Source: JBALVT01 sp045110675 (GTDB lineage: Bacteria > Pseudomonadota > Gammaproteobacteria > Pseudomonadales > Halieaceae). From it: a DNA stretch of 64,000 nucleotides. The stretch is taken from NCBI GenBank assembly GCA_045110675.1, contig JBGCGJ010000042.1:54189-118188 (forward strand). Reading direction: 5' to 3'. Below are positions 42,737-51,100 of the stretch, one piece after another. The notes under the pieces were generated by a model. It saw only the letters and a list, made by a program, of their open reading frames with translations. It did no database searches and was not told the origin of the DNA. How positions within the stretch are numbered: position 1 is the first letter of the stretch; every line of letters begins with the position of its first letter. A program made the position numbers and the translations under genes.

Positions 42737-42849
42737 CGGGATATTCTATAAATATAAAATATATATAGAAAGTATTTAAAATATATATTTTGTAAATGGA
42801 TGGATTTTTGCTAATTTCCCTGACACTAAAAATATGACGGAGATTCAAC
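42737..42849. promoter_or_regulatory. Divergent control region of the glutarate cluster
   Basis: This 113-bp spacer is very AT-rich. It contains a perfect palindrome AAAATATATATTTT (42778-42791) and a related direct neighbour ATAAAATATATATAG about 20 bp to the left. LysR regulators usually bind here; the palindrome is the natural candidate site. Confidence 0.55.
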
Positions 42850-44034
42850 ATGGCACAGGCAAAACGCTGGCAAAAACTCAATTGGCAAGATCCCTTCCTG
42901 CTGGATATTCAACTGAATGACGAACAGCGTATGGTGCGTGATTCTGCTCGTGCCTACGCTCAGGACAAATTGCTGCCCAGGGTTCAGAACGCCTTTCGAA
43001 ATGAGGAGACCGACCCCGCCATTTTCCGCGAGATGGGTGAGTTGGGATTGCTGGGGTCGACAATAGAAGGCTATGGCTGCCCGGGAGTCGATTATGTGTC
43101 CTACGGCCTTGTCGCGCGCGAGATTGAGCGAGCTGATTCGGGTTACCGCTCAATGATGAGCGTTCAATCCTCTTTGGTGATGTACCCCATTTACGCCTAT
43201 GGCACTGAAGCTCAAAGAGAGAAATACCTGCCGCAGCTGGCGACCGGCGAGTGGATAGGCTGTTTTGGTTTGACCGAGCCGGATTACGGCTCCGACCCGG
43301 GCGGCATGATCACGCGTGCGAAGACCGTTGAGGGCGGGTACGAACTTTCTGGCGCCAAAATGTGGATATCTAACAGTCCAATAGCGGATGTGTTTGTCGT
43401 CTGGGCCAAAACCGACGATGGAAAAATTCGAGGCTTTATTCTTGAAAAAGGAATGAAGGGGCTTAGCGCGCCAAAAATTGAGGGCAAACTTGCTCTGCGT
43501 GCCTCGATCACGGGCGAAATAGTTATGGATTCAGTGTTCGTATCCGAAGACCAGTTGATGCCTAACGTCGAGGGATTAAAGGGCCCCTTTGGGTGCCTCA
43601 ACAACGCGCGCTATGGTATTTCCTGGGGCGCTCTGGGCGCCGCTGAAGCTTGTTGGCATGCCGCTAGGGATTATGTGATGGATCGAAAACAGTTCGGTAA
43701 GCCTCTTGCGGCCAATCAGATCGTCCAGCTTAAGCTGGCAGATATGCAAACAGAAATTGGCATCGCCTTACAAAGTTGCTTTCGAGCAGGTGAGTTGATG
43801 GATCAAGGGCAAATTGCGCCGGAGTTAATCTCCCTGATAAAACGCAACTCCTGTGGTAAATCTCTCAATGTCGCCAGAGTTGCGCGAGATATGTTGGGCG
43901 GAAACGGGATATCTGACGAATACCCGGTTATGCGTCACATGGTGAATCTCGAAGTGGTGAACACTTACGAGGGTACCCATGATATTCACGCGCTGATACT
44001 CGGGCGAACTCAAACCGATATCCCTGCATTTTAA
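42850..44034 (+). CDS. gcdH: Glutaryl-CoA dehydrogenase
   Basis: This 394-residue acyl-CoA dehydrogenase of the GCDH type converts glutaryl-CoA to crotonyl-CoA and CO2 with FAD. WQDPFLLDIQLNDEQRMVRD is the family N-terminus, CFGLTEPDYGSDPGGM the FAD/substrate block, YGISWGALGAAEACWHAARD a GCDH-specific helix, and VNTYEGTHDIHALILGR carries the catalytic Glu. The ATG at 42850 has GGAG upstream. It is followed by a class III CoA-transferase and divergent from LysR, the gcdRHG order. This is the end of lysine, cadaverine and 5-aminovalerate breakdown. Confidence 0.95.
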   Translation: MAQAKRWQKLNWQDPFLLDIQLNDEQRMVRDSARAYAQDKLLPRVQNAFRNEETDPAIFREMGELGLLGSTIEGYGCPGVDYVSYGLVAREIERADSGYRSMMSVQSSLVMYPIYAYGTEAQREKYLPQLATGEWIGCFGLTEPDYGSDPGGMITRAKTVEGGYELSGAKMWISNSPIADVFVVWAKTDDGKIRGFILEKGMKGLSAPKIEGKLALRASITGEIVMDSVFVSEDQLMPNVEGLKGPFGCLNNARYGISWGALGAAEACWHAARDYVMDRKQFGKPLAANQIVQLKLADMQTEIGIALQSCFRAGELMDQGQIAPELISLIKRNSCGKSLNVARVARDMLGGNGISDEYPVMRHMVNLEVVNTYEGTHDIHALILGRTQTDIPAF

Positions 44035-44048
44035 AGTCGATTGTTACG

Positions 44049-45239
44049 ATGTCGGCGTTATCTCATCTTAAGGTATTGGATTTGTCACGGATATTGGCGG
44101 GCCCTTGGGCCAGTCAGATCCTGGCGGATTTTGGTGCCGAAGTGATTAAGATAGAGCGTCCGAATGCTGGAGACGACACCCGCGGTTGGGGTCCTCCCTT
44201 TTTAAAGGACGAAGCTGGAAACGATACATCAGAATCTGCCTATTATCTGTGTGCCAATCGCGGCAAGAAATCGGTCTGTATCGATATGAAGAGCGCCGAG
44301 GGTCAAGAGACAATTCGAAAATTGGCCGATCAGAGCGATGTGGTCCTTGAGAATTTTAAAGTCGGTGGCGCAAAAAGTTTCGGCTTGGACTATGAAACTT
44401 TATCGGCGCGGAACCCGGGTCTCATTTATTGTTCCATTACAGGCTTTGGTCAGACGGGCCCCGATAAAGATCGCCCAGGCTATGATTTTCTGGTGCAGGC
44501 AATGGGCGGGCTGATGAGTGTCACCGGGCAAGCCGATGGAGAACCGGGTGCAGGTCCGCAAAAAGTCGGTGTAGCACTTACCGACATCATGACGGGTTTG
44601 TATGCGAGCATAGGTATTCTAGCCGCACTTGCGGAGCGAGAGCGCTCGGGTTTGGGTCAGTTTGTCGACTTGGCCCTACTGGATGTTACCGCAGCCACGC
44701 TCGCAAACCAGGCTAGTAACTACCTGGTAGGCGGTATGGTGCCGGGACGTTTGGGGAATGCCCATCCTAATGTGGTGCCCTATCAGAGTTTTGTTACCAG
44801 TGATGGACATTTAATTGTTGCCGTTGGAAACGATGCCCAGTTCAGGCGATTCGTCGCCGAGCTGGGCGTTCCGGATTTGGCTGCCGATACTCGCTTCGAG
44901 ACCAATCAATTGCGAGTGAGCAATCGCGATTCACTCATACCATTACTGCAGGCAAAAATGCTGGAGCGTAGCAAAGCCGATTGGCTGCGAGATCTCGAGG
45001 CCGCCCAGGTTCCGGTCGGGCCAATCAATGATGTGTCGCAGGTGTTTGCCGAGCCGCAAATACAAGCCAGAGGCATGCAAATCAATGTGCCGCACCCACA
45101 CAACCCGGATTTACAGCTCGTGGCTAACCCAATCAAACTTTCGCGAACACCGGCGCAGTACCAGTATCCCCCGCCGACATTGGGTGAGCATACCGAGCAG
45201 ATTTTGGGTGATCTACTGCAAGGCAGTCTCAACGACTAA
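44049..45239 (+). CDS. Class III (CaiB/BaiF) CoA-transferase, glutarate CoA-transferase-like
   Basis: This 396-residue family III CoA-transferase starts LKVLDLSRILAGPWASQILA, with the GAEVIKIERPNAGDDTRGWG block. Later RPGYDFLVQAMGGLMSVTG and the catalytic Asp of LALLDVTAA are in the expected places. It begins 14 nt after gcdH, so it is in an operon. By context it should activate glutarate to glutaryl-CoA using succinyl-CoA (the SugCT/GcdG step). The specificity is an inference from the neighbourhood; the fold is certain. Confidence 0.92.
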   Translation: MSALSHLKVLDLSRILAGPWASQILADFGAEVIKIERPNAGDDTRGWGPPFLKDEAGNDTSESAYYLCANRGKKSVCIDMKSAEGQETIRKLADQSDVVLENFKVGGAKSFGLDYETLSARNPGLIYCSITGFGQTGPDKDRPGYDFLVQAMGGLMSVTGQADGEPGAGPQKVGVALTDIMTGLYASIGILAALAERERSGLGQFVDLALLDVTAATLANQASNYLVGGMVPGRLGNAHPNVVPYQSFVTSDGHLIVAVGNDAQFRRFVAELGVPDLAADTRFETNQLRVSNRDSLIPLLQAKMLERSKADWLRDLEAAQVPVGPINDVSQVFAEPQIQARGMQINVPHPHNPDLQLVANPIKLSRTPAQYQYPPPTLGEHTEQILGDLLQGSLND

Positions 45240-45337
45240 CTCGCCACCTCAGAAATTGTTTTCTTAGGTTTCTAGCCAAGCCGCGTTCCACGTACATCCG
45301 CATCGGCATCTCACTCTTACAGTTTTCGACATTGTTA

Positions 45338-45407
45338 GCCTCTTGTTCGCGAAGGCCTCCTGCGGGCGTGGGGTTCCAACCAAACGAGGCCTTCGCGAAC
45401 AAGAGGC
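45338..45407. repeat. Long perfect inverted repeat after the CoA-transferase gene
   Basis: Perfect 22-nt arms (45338-45359 and 45386-45407, beginning GCCTCTTGTTCGCGAAGG) enclose 26 nt. It resembles copies 1-3 in architecture, but no core match is seen. No T-run follows, so it is not a standard terminator. It lies in a 257-bp gap between two plus-strand genes. Confidence 0.85.
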
Positions 45408-45496
45408 GGTTTAAATAAGTCCAAAAGTACCTATACTGTTAAACAAGAAATCCCCACGTCAGACGTCCGTTCTCATTCAATATGAAAAAGGGTCTT

Positions 45497-45760
45497 ATGA
45501 AAAAAATAGAAAATGAAGCAGAACTTGTTGTAGAAGCTTTGAGGGTCGGCGCGATTTACGCAAGCAAGCGCGGTGTCGCAAAATTCGAAGCGACAGATTC
45601 TGCGAAGAATAAAATTACCTATCTCTATCGATTGCTGGTACATGACAAACTGATCCAGCCCCTGGCCAAAGGCCAGGAAACTGAACCCAATATGAAACAC
45701 AAACTGGCCCTGTGGATTTCCAGGCAGTTACCAGCTGACCACCCGCTACTCAAAAAATAG
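45497..45760 (+). CDS. DUF5062-like small protein
   Basis: This 87-residue helical protein begins MKKIENEAELVVEALRVGAI and ends with ALWISRQLPADHPLL. It fits the small gammaproteobacterial family DUF5062, whose function is unknown. The start at 45497 has AAAAAGG 5 nt upstream; an ATG at 45482 is also in frame but has no ribosome site. It stands alone, between a palindrome and the H1-like gene. The family label is from memory and moderately certain. Confidence 0.7.
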   Translation: MKKIENEAELVVEALRVGAIYASKRGVAKFEATDSAKNKITYLYRLLVHDKLIQPLAKGQETEPNMKHKLALWISRQLPADHPLLKK

Positions 45761-46031
45761 CGTTCTGTGATGATGCATACACAGATGCGTGTGGGCGATT
45801 CATCAGGTTATTCCCCTAAACTGTTCCCAAAAAAAGCTTCAAAGTCAGTGATGGCGCGGGTTTTCGCTGTTCTTGAATCAATCCGCCGACGAAATATTCC
45901 GCTAAATTCAATAAATTCCTGTAATTAGGCAGTGCATTCTAATTTTTGTGCGTATCTTAGCCTCCATTGACTGCACAGACGCAGTTCGAGCCCTAGCAAG
46001 ACCAACTGTGAAACTTATAGAGGATATGATC

Positions 46032-46466
46032 ATGGCTACAGCAACTACCAAGAAAGCAGCACCTAAGAAGTCTCCTGCAAAGAAAGCAGCCGCTAAAAAA
46101 GCACCTGCCCGCAAAGTAGCAGCTAAGAAAGTTGCTGCAAAGAAATCAACCACTTCCACTTTCAAGGCTACTGCTGACAAAGCAGTTAACGTTTACTTCG
46201 GTGTTATTGGTCAGGGCATCGACCTGATGAAAGAGAACTTGGAAACTGCTCGCAAAGAAAATGACAAGCGCGTTAAGCAGCTTGAGAAGCGTGGTGCCAA
46301 GTTGCGCACTGAACTGAACGGCCGTTTTGACAAGATCGATATGCCTAAAGTTGAAATGCCTGAATTCGACAACGTTGTTGAAGACGTTAAAGCTCAAATC
46401 AACAAGGTTCAAGACCAGGTTGAAGATGTTGTTGAATCTGTAAAAGGCCGCCTGAAAGCTGCTTAA
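46032..46466 (+). CDS. Histone-H1-like Lys/Ala tail fused to phasin-like helical protein
   Basis: This 144-residue protein has two parts. The first about 45 residues are Lys/Ala/Pro-rich (TKKAAPKKSPAKKAAAKKAP repeats), like histone H1 or the AlgP/PhaF tail. The rest is a long amphipathic helix region (GQGIDLMKENLETARKENDK, VEDVKAQINKVQDQVEDVVE) resembling phasins or apolipoprotein-like proteins. PhaF of Pseudomonas links polyhydroxyalkanoate granules to DNA but carries its basic tail at the C-terminus; here it is N-terminal. The start is set by AGAGGA 7 nt before the ATG at 46032. A strong terminator follows, and the even codon use suggests high expression. No PHA synthase is in the window. 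Confidence 0.8.
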   Translation: MATATTKKAAPKKSPAKKAAAKKAPARKVAAKKVAAKKSTTSTFKATADKAVNVYFGVIGQGIDLMKENLETARKENDKRVKQLEKRGAKLRTELNGRFDKIDMPKVEMPEFDNVVEDVKAQINKVQDQVEDVVESVKGRLKAA

Positions 46467-46488
46467 TTTACAGAATCATGTTTTGAAG

Positions 46489-46515
46489 AAGCCCTCCGAG
46501 AGAGGGCTTTTTTTT
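46489..46515 (+). terminator. Rho-independent terminator after the H1/phasin-like gene
   Basis: Stem AGCCCTC/GAGGGCT (46490-46496 and 46502-46508) with loop CGAGA runs into a tract of eight T. It lies 23 nt after the stop codon and also separates the gene from the convergent NhaC gene. Confidence 0.93.
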
Positions 46516-46544
46516 GCCTGGTGTTTTCTCGCGCCATGACTTAG

Positions 46545-47960
46545 CTAACTAACAAGCAAGCCCATAATCATAAATCCTACCGTCGAGAGCCCGCCTGCAA
46601 TTAAGGCGTAGGGGAGTTGTGTGCGCACGTGGTCGATATGATCGGTCCCCGCGGCCATGGACGCGACGATTGTGGTGTCGCTAATTGGCGATGCGTGATC
46701 ACCAAAAATGGCCCCTGAGAGAACCGCTGCTAACGCCGGTGCCGGTGGAAGCTCAAGGGCTGTGGCAATCGAAAGTGAAATCGGAATCATGATGGCGAAT
46801 GTTCCCCAGCTAGTGCCCATCGAGAACGCAATGGCCCCGGATATAAGAAATGTCAGTGGCAACAATAGGGCGGCGGAAGTGCTTTCACCTATCAAGTTTG
46901 CCAGATAAAGACCGCCCTGGAGGCTTGAGGCGACATCACCCAATGCCATCGAAAGCAGTAGGATGACCGCTACGGGTAAAAGACCGCCTGCCCCTTTGAA
47001 AAAAACCTGAGTCAACTCGTTCACGTTGTGGCTGCGTGAGGTTAAAGTGCAGACCCAACTTGCCACCAACGCAGCTATTACTGACCACAGCACGCTGGTT
47101 GATCCAGAGCCATCGCGGATATCACCCTCACCTGTAATCAACAGTGCTAAAGGGAGGGTCAATACCAGCGCGACAATGGGCAGAATCATGTTGATTGCTT
47201 TAGGTGTGGCTCCACTGTCAGATTCGATTGCCGGCACGGTTTGATCAATCATCGGCGCGGAGTTTGGCCACAGTTTCAGGCCGTTTTGCGTTCGTTTTTC
47301 TGCTTTACGCATCGGCCCAATGTCGCGATCCATCATAATACTGAGTCCAGCCAGGGCGACTGCAATGAGGGCGTAAAGATTGAGTGGTATGGCGGCCAGG
47401 AAAAGGTTGAGTGGCGCTTCGCTACCCGTGTTCGAAATCAATCCAATATTAAAGGCTCCCCAGGCGTTAAAGGGAATCAGAATACAGATGGGTGCAGATG
47501 TTGAATCGATTAGATAGGCCAGTTTTTCTCTGGAGAGGGAGAAGCGGTCGAACAAAGGCCTCGATACCGTTCCAGCGACCAACAAAGTGATATTCGACTC
47601 CACAAAGATCACGATACCGATAATCCAGGCCATAAGCTGAGCGCGCTTGGGTGAGTTAACCCAGCGTCTGTTCTCCAGCAGGGCGATGAAGCCCCTCACT
47701 CCGCCGGATGCTTCCATGGTCGCCAGCAGGCCGCCCACCATTAAGGTGAAGATAATGACTTTGGCATTTCCAGAATCACTCAAGACGGCAACGATTCCCT
47801 CTACAGCGGCCGCAAGGCCAGATAGAGGGTTCACGCTCAGTAGCAGGCAGTGGCCCAGCCAGATGCCAGCCATTAGCGAAATGATGACCTGTCGGCTGAT
47901 AATTGCCAGAGCAATAGCGAGTGCGGGAGGTAGCAAAGATAGAGCGCTGGGTTCTTCCAT
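46545..47960 (-). CDS. Na+/H+ antiporter, NhaC family
   Basis: This 471-residue inner-membrane protein has about 11-12 helices and fits NhaC-type sodium/proton (or malate/lactate) antiporters. GTSWGTFAIMIPISLSIA and AIFGDHASPISDTTIVASMA are the diagnostic blocks. The N-terminus LPPALAIALAIISRQVIISL is the usual first helix pair. It has no operon partner. A marine organism needs Na+ export, and this also serves pH control. The start is an ATG at 47960. Confidence 0.93.
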   Translation of the reverse strand: MEEPSALSLLPPALAIALAIISRQVIISLMAGIWLGHCLLLSVNPLSGLAAAVEGIVAVLSDSGNAKVIIFTLMVGGLLATMEASGGVRGFIALLENRRWVNSPKRAQLMAWIIGIVIFVESNITLLVAGTVSRPLFDRFSLSREKLAYLIDSTSAPICILIPFNAWGAFNIGLISNTGSEAPLNLFLAAIPLNLYALIAVALAGLSIMMDRDIGPMRKAEKRTQNGLKLWPNSAPMIDQTVPAIESDSGATPKAINMILPIVALVLTLPLALLITGEGDIRDGSGSTSVLWSVIAALVASWVCTLTSRSHNVNELTQVFFKGAGGLLPVAVILLLSMALGDVASSLQGGLYLANLIGESTSAALLLPLTFLISGAIAFSMGTSWGTFAIMIPISLSIATALELPPAPALAAVLSGAIFGDHASPISDTTIVASMAAGTDHIDHVRTQLPYALIAGGLSTVGFMIMGLLVS

Positions 47961-48193
47961 GGAGTCTCTGTGTTAGCGGTGTGAACAAAATGTTAACAAA
48001 GTGGCAGTTGACTGCGAAATCTATACTAATTTGCCTCGAGTTGTTTGTCTGGTATTAGTCTCGGTTTAAAGAGCGGTTTATAGATTTTTGTTTTACATTT
48101 TAGTTACAATTCCGATGCTAGGTTAGCCGTGTCTTATAGTTAGTTTTAACTACTATTTTTCGATCAACAATAATAACTTTAAGGAATTTTCCT

Positions 48194-51100
48194 GTGGCGA
48201 ATCGCTCGTGTGTGGCCTCTTTCAGTGTATGTAAACTAGTAACTGAAAAGAGAAAACTTTGCGGGGCCCTTCTACTAGCCAGCTTTGTGCATGCTCCTCA
48301 GGCGATGGCAGGCTTGGCAGCCTCTGTGACCTTACAATCGGGCCAGCCTTCCAGTGTGCAACCAGGTGCTACCACAGTACTTGAGATTACCCTGTCGAAT
48401 AACAACGATACCTCTGTTATCAATTCTGTCGGGTTTAGCAACACCCTTCCCGGGGTGCTTCCCGATGGATTAAAGGTTGCAGGGCCTGCGACATTCACGT
48501 GCTTTGACCCGCTGACATCTGCGACCAGTACACCCGCGCCGAACCCGGTGACAGCACCGATCGGCTCTCAGTCGCTGACATTGACAAACGCAACCATTCC
48601 CCAGAGAAACGCCGCAAGCAGCACAGATGGTAGTTGTACCTTGTTGTTACCTGTCACACCGGGAACCTCCAGCGGCGGGACCGCAACCAGAACGTTTACA
48701 ATCGCCGACGGCGATGTAACAGGTAACGACGGATCGGCGGTACAAAACATAGGTAATGTGAGCCAGAGTATTAACGTATTGGCTCTGAATCGGCCCACGA
48801 TCTCCAAGGCGTTTAGCAATGGAACTGCAATCCTCGGCGGTGCCGCTAGAACTCTGACCATCACCGTTGGCAACTCGAACACATCGGTGGCGATACCGGA
48901 TTTTGACATCACTGACACTTTCCCTACCCAGGGCGCCGGTGGTGCGATTATTCAGGTGGCTAATCCACCCAATGCCACGTCTACTTGTCCTGGTGCTGGT
49001 GGCGTTGCCCCGACATTTACCGGGCTTGCACCCGGTGCTACATCGATAACAGTGGAAGGGGGCACGGTGGCACCCAGCGGCACCTGTACGATTACGGTAG
49101 AAGTAGAGGCCAGGCATACCAATGGCGGCTATCAGACTAGTAATCTGAACAATACCATTAATGCGAGCAGTGACTTCACCAACGAAATAGGCATTGGTGC
49201 ACAGAGCAACGCCACCGCCAGAATTCGCGCTCGCTCTCCCTTGGCGGTAACCAAATCATTCTCTCCCAGTTCTCTGTCCAGTGGCGAAAATGCCACGATG
49301 ACGATTCGATTTACCAACAGCGGAGATGCCCCACTAACCGTCGATTCTTTTTCTGATAGCCCTATCGATAGCATTGTTCATGCAACTGTGACCGAGGGCT
49401 TGAGAGTCGATGGTCCAATTGCGGTCAGTTGCCCCGGAGGCACCAACGGGGTATACAACGCGACGGCGAATAATGAGGGAATTGAGCAGACTGCAGGGGC
49501 GATTAATCGCTCTACGATTGCAGCGGGTAACAGCTGTACATTGACAGTACCCGTGCTCGGTCAAACTCAGAGTGCCAATACACCCATCACTTATACCAAT
49601 AACCTTCCACCGGGTGCGGTAGATGTGGGTGATACAAATATCATCAGCCAGAACCGCAGTGCCACGATTCTGGTAGCTGACACGCTGCGGGTACTCAAGG
49701 CGCGGGCGACCACTGACCCCAGGCCCGGTAATCCGGTTCAGTTCTCCATTACGGTACAAAACTGGTCGGCGGGCGCCCTTTCTGATGTTCAGGTTGTGGA
49801 TGCTCTGGCTAACGGGATGACCTATCTCACCGGGGTGATCGGTGGGAATGATTACTCACCGGTGCTTTCGGGTGGTGCGTGTGGCGCTTTGACTGTCACA
49901 GGTGCTACAGGCGCCACTGTCCCGGAGTTTACCGTTGGAACAGTTCCTGCTCGCGCTTCGATAAGCAGCCCAGGTCAGTGTGTTATTACTTTCTATGCGA
50001 TGACCGATCCCAACGCGACCAATGGCAGCAGCACAGTGAATACAATTCCGGCCGGTTCAGTTTGTACCAATAACGGCGCCGGCTTCTGCAATGGCGGGAG
50101 TGCTAGCTCTCCCAACAGTCCAGTTGTGGCAGAAGTCTTGGAAATTGATAAGAGCTTTGCACCTGCGGGCCCACTTCCCGAAGGTAGTGTTACACGCATG
50201 CGGATTGAGTTAAGTAACTATTCGGCAAACCCAACCACTGACTTGTCGATTTCCGATACCTTACCTATTACCGGATCTGTACAGATGATGGTGGCCACTC
50301 CACCGAACGCTTCGACGACGTGCGGCGGTACGATTACCGCAGTAGCGGGCTCTACTTCGGTTGCCCTCAATAATGGCGGCATACCGGCGAGGGCCAGTTT
50401 GGGCGCTGGCGCTGCCGGCACCTGTATCCTCGAAATCGACGTTGTGGGTGCTGCGGGAGTTTATTCTAATGATGTCACGGCGACTGGAGTGCAAACCTTT
50501 GCCAATGGAACGACTTCTGCCGTAGCGCCAGTGATGGATACCGCGCCCTTTACCTTTACCTCAGTGCTCAGCTCGTCCAAGAGCTTTAGTCCAGGCAATG
50601 TGGCCTCCGGCGGGCGTTCTACCGCTACCATCGAGATGAACAATTCAGGTAGCGACCCACTCAATAATGTCAGTGTAACCGATCCTTTGCCGGCGGGTAT
50701 GGTACTGGCTAGTCCTACCAATGCTTACACAACCTGTAACGGTACCACTACGATTACAGGGAATCCTGGTGATTCGTCTATTAGCTTGACCGGTGCGTCC
50801 ATCGCAGGTTCGGGTACTTGCGGACTTATTTTCGACGTCACCGCAACAGGATCTGCGGACTGGGTAAACACCATTCCAATAGGCGGTATCGAAGCTGTGG
50901 GTTCTGGTGTGATAAACCAAGCTGCTGTTAGCGGGACATTATTGTTCAGTTCCGGCAGTGCGCTCACGATTGCCAAAGCAACCAACCCCAGCACCTTGAC
51001 CTTTCCCGGGCAGGAAAGTCGATTGGTTATCACCATTACCAACGGCACCCAAGCGGTGAGTAATCTCAGTTTGTCTGATTTCTTCACGATGGACGGGACC

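Noticed and set aside
45338..45407. Rho-independent terminator
   Set aside because: The stem is strong, but neither side has a T-run and the loop is 26 nt, so it is reported as an inverted repeat only.
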